Origin: Bacteroidota bacterium
Lineage (GTDB): Bacteria > Bacteroidota > Bacteroidia > Bacteroidales > VadinHA17
Reading direction: 5' to 3'
DNA length: 34,565 bases
Assembly (NCBI GenBank): GCA_011374625.1
Contig: DRPN01000006.1
Coordinates: 1-34,565, forward strand
The notes beneath the pieces are model-generated. The model was not told where the DNA came from, ran no database searches, and saw only the letters and a program-made list of their open reading frames with translations. Below are positions 34,112 to 34,565 of the stretch, piece after piece. Position numbers and translations under genes: made by a program. How positions within the stretch are numbered: the first letter of the stretch is position 1; each line of letters starts with the position of its first letter.

Positions 34112-34384
34112 ATGTTTTCGGTATATATTTTGTGGTCAGAGAAGTTACAAATCTATTACATCGGGCAGACCTCTGATCTTGACAAGAGGCTGCAGCGTCA
34201 TAACCGGGGGTATGAGAAATTCACCAGAAAAGGTATTCCATGGATGTTGGTATGGTCGACAAAGAAAAGCAGCAGGCGGGAAGCAGTGCAATTGGAAAGA
34301 AAGCTGAAAAATTATTCTGTAAAAAGGCTTCGCATCTTTATGGACAAATACGATAAAGGACAAGCTGGGGTCGCGGGCCGCTGA
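34112..34384 (+). CDS. Small GIY-YIG nuclease-domain protein
   Basis: 90 residues, essentially a single GIY-YIG domain. VYILWSEKLQIYYIGQT supplies the two beta strands (YI and YIG), DKRLQRHNRG the Arg helix, and QLERKLKN the region of the catalytic Glu. ATG 34112 is chosen since the domain starts there; the upstream in-frame codons are the tRNA-Gly gene itself. Such small stand-alone proteins (UPF0213/YhbQ-like) are common in Bacteroidota. Its last codons (GQAGVAGR) are read through a copy of the tRNA 3' half, so the natural C-terminus may have been replaced. Placement 54 bp after a tRNA, within a tandem repeat, suggests a mobile or homing role, but this is inference. Confidence 0.8.
   Translation: MFSVYILWSEKLQIYYIGQTSDLDKRLQRHNRGYEKFTRKGIPWMLVWSTKKSSRREAVQLERKLKNYSVKRLRIFMDKYDKGQAGVAGR
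34361..34377 (+). repeat. Displaced tRNA-Gly fragment inside the GIY-YIG 3' end
   Basis: CAAGCTGGGGTCGCGGG matches the tRNA-Gly segment at 34021-34038 (anticodon loop to T-stem), except for one missing A. With the piece at 34445-34464 it would rebuild the tRNA 3' half if the 67-bp insert were removed. Confidence 0.75.
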
Positions 34385-34444
34385 CGATCCCTGACTGTAA
34401 ATGTCAGGGATGTCAGGGTGCCGACACCCATAGGGTCGTCGGCA
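34378..34444. repeat. 67-bp double-hairpin insert splitting the displaced tRNA half
   Basis: It contains ATCCCTGAC/GTCAGGGAT with a 7-nt loop and TGCCGACACCC/GGGT-C-GTCGGCA with an ATA loop. Its ends are imperfect inverted repeats (CCG-ct-GACGA against TCGTCGG). The compact, fully paired design looks like a small MITE-like or REP-like element inserted at the T-stem/T-loop junction. Confidence 0.6.
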
Positions 34445-34517
34445 TTCGATCCCCGTTTCCCGCTCAATTATAACGGATCACAGAGCTTTTGTTGATCCTT
34501 TCTTTGATTACACCAAG

Positions 34518-34565
34518 ATGTTTTCGGTATATATTTTGTGGTCAGAGAAGTTACAAATCTATTAC
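34518..34565 (+). CDS. Second GIY-YIG gene copy, truncated by the window end
   Basis: The first 16 codons from ATG 34518 are identical in nucleotide sequence to the start of the GIY-YIG gene at 34112 (MFSVYILWSEKLQIYY). The remainder lies outside the window. The 100% identity of the 121 visible bases implies a very recent duplication, or an assembly loop at a repeat. Confidence 0.7.
   Translation, partial: MFSVYILWSEKLQIYY

Larger units (their letters stand above)
34039..34565 (+). repeat. Tandem direct repeat: tRNA-Gly 3' end plus GIY-YIG unit (406-bp period)
   Basis: Bases 34039-34159 recur exactly at 34445-34565, the last base of the window, with a 406-bp offset. The base before each copy differs (G versus A). 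Each copy begins in the T-loop of tRNA-Gly, continues through its acceptor end and spacer, and enters the GIY-YIG gene. The second copy is cut by the window end, so the copy number is unknown. Confidence 0.9.

Overview
The window looks like a piece of a Bacteroidota (Bacteroidales-type) chromosome. The evidence is the protein families: a multi-repeat DUF349 protein next to pyrG and yidC, FHS-family sugar symporters, GAF/PAS hybrid kinases and Bacteroidota-style lipoproteins. Several promoters also match the Bacteroidota pattern TTTG, about 18-20 nt, TAnnTTTG. Base composition is moderate, intergenic DNA is AT-rich, and starts lack obvious Shine-Dalgarno sites. No phage, transposase or CRISPR array was seen. 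The last 580 bp is the only clearly repetitive, possibly mobile part.

Layout: 0.2-1.3 kb, a UDP-glucuronate epimerase-like gene. 1.3-5.2 kb (minus), a GH109-like glycosidase, an FHS sugar:H+ symporter and an N-acetylhexosamine-1-kinase-like gene. 5.4-9.3 kb, a GbsR/MarR regulator with fucI (plus), converging on fucK (minus). 9.4-13.1 kb, two tandem soluble hybrid histidine kinases. 13.1-13.5 kb, RNase P RNA (minus). 13.5-16.6 kb, a hexuronate module of eda (minus) diverging from a truncated LacI gene, kduI and kduD. 16.9-18.2 kb, a DUF4861 lipoprotein. 18.2-22.2 kb (minus), glpF (frameshifted), glpK and glpD. 22.3-28.0 kb, DUF349, pyrG and yidC. 28.1-29.8 kb, sucD and a sirtuin. 30.2 kb, fabG. 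31.3-33.7 kb, a lipoprotein and an M48 (Ste24-type) protease. 33.8-34.6 kb, tRNA-Thr, tRNA-Gly and a tandemly repeated GIY-YIG unit.

The first 18 kb is largely carbohydrate catabolism. The GH109-transporter-kinase operon is divergent from gbsR-fucI across a 173-bp region with two facing promoters and a 7-bp inverted repeat, so GalNAc and fucose release and use may be co-regulated. The kduI/kduD/eda set converts unsaturated uronates towards KDPG cleavage. Fuculose-1-phosphate aldolase, KDG kinase and SucC are not in the window.

Most notable: (1) tRNA-Gly followed by a small GIY-YIG nuclease gene, then a displaced copy of the tRNA 3' half split by a 67-bp double-hairpin insert, then the start of a second identical unit at the window end. 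(2) A 140-residue LacI-family protein in which the DNA-binding domain is joined in frame to the extreme C-terminus of the family. (3) A YidC with a TPR-like insertion after its first membrane segment. (4) A structured non-coding region with pseudoknot topology before fabG. (5) A single-base frameshift in glpF.
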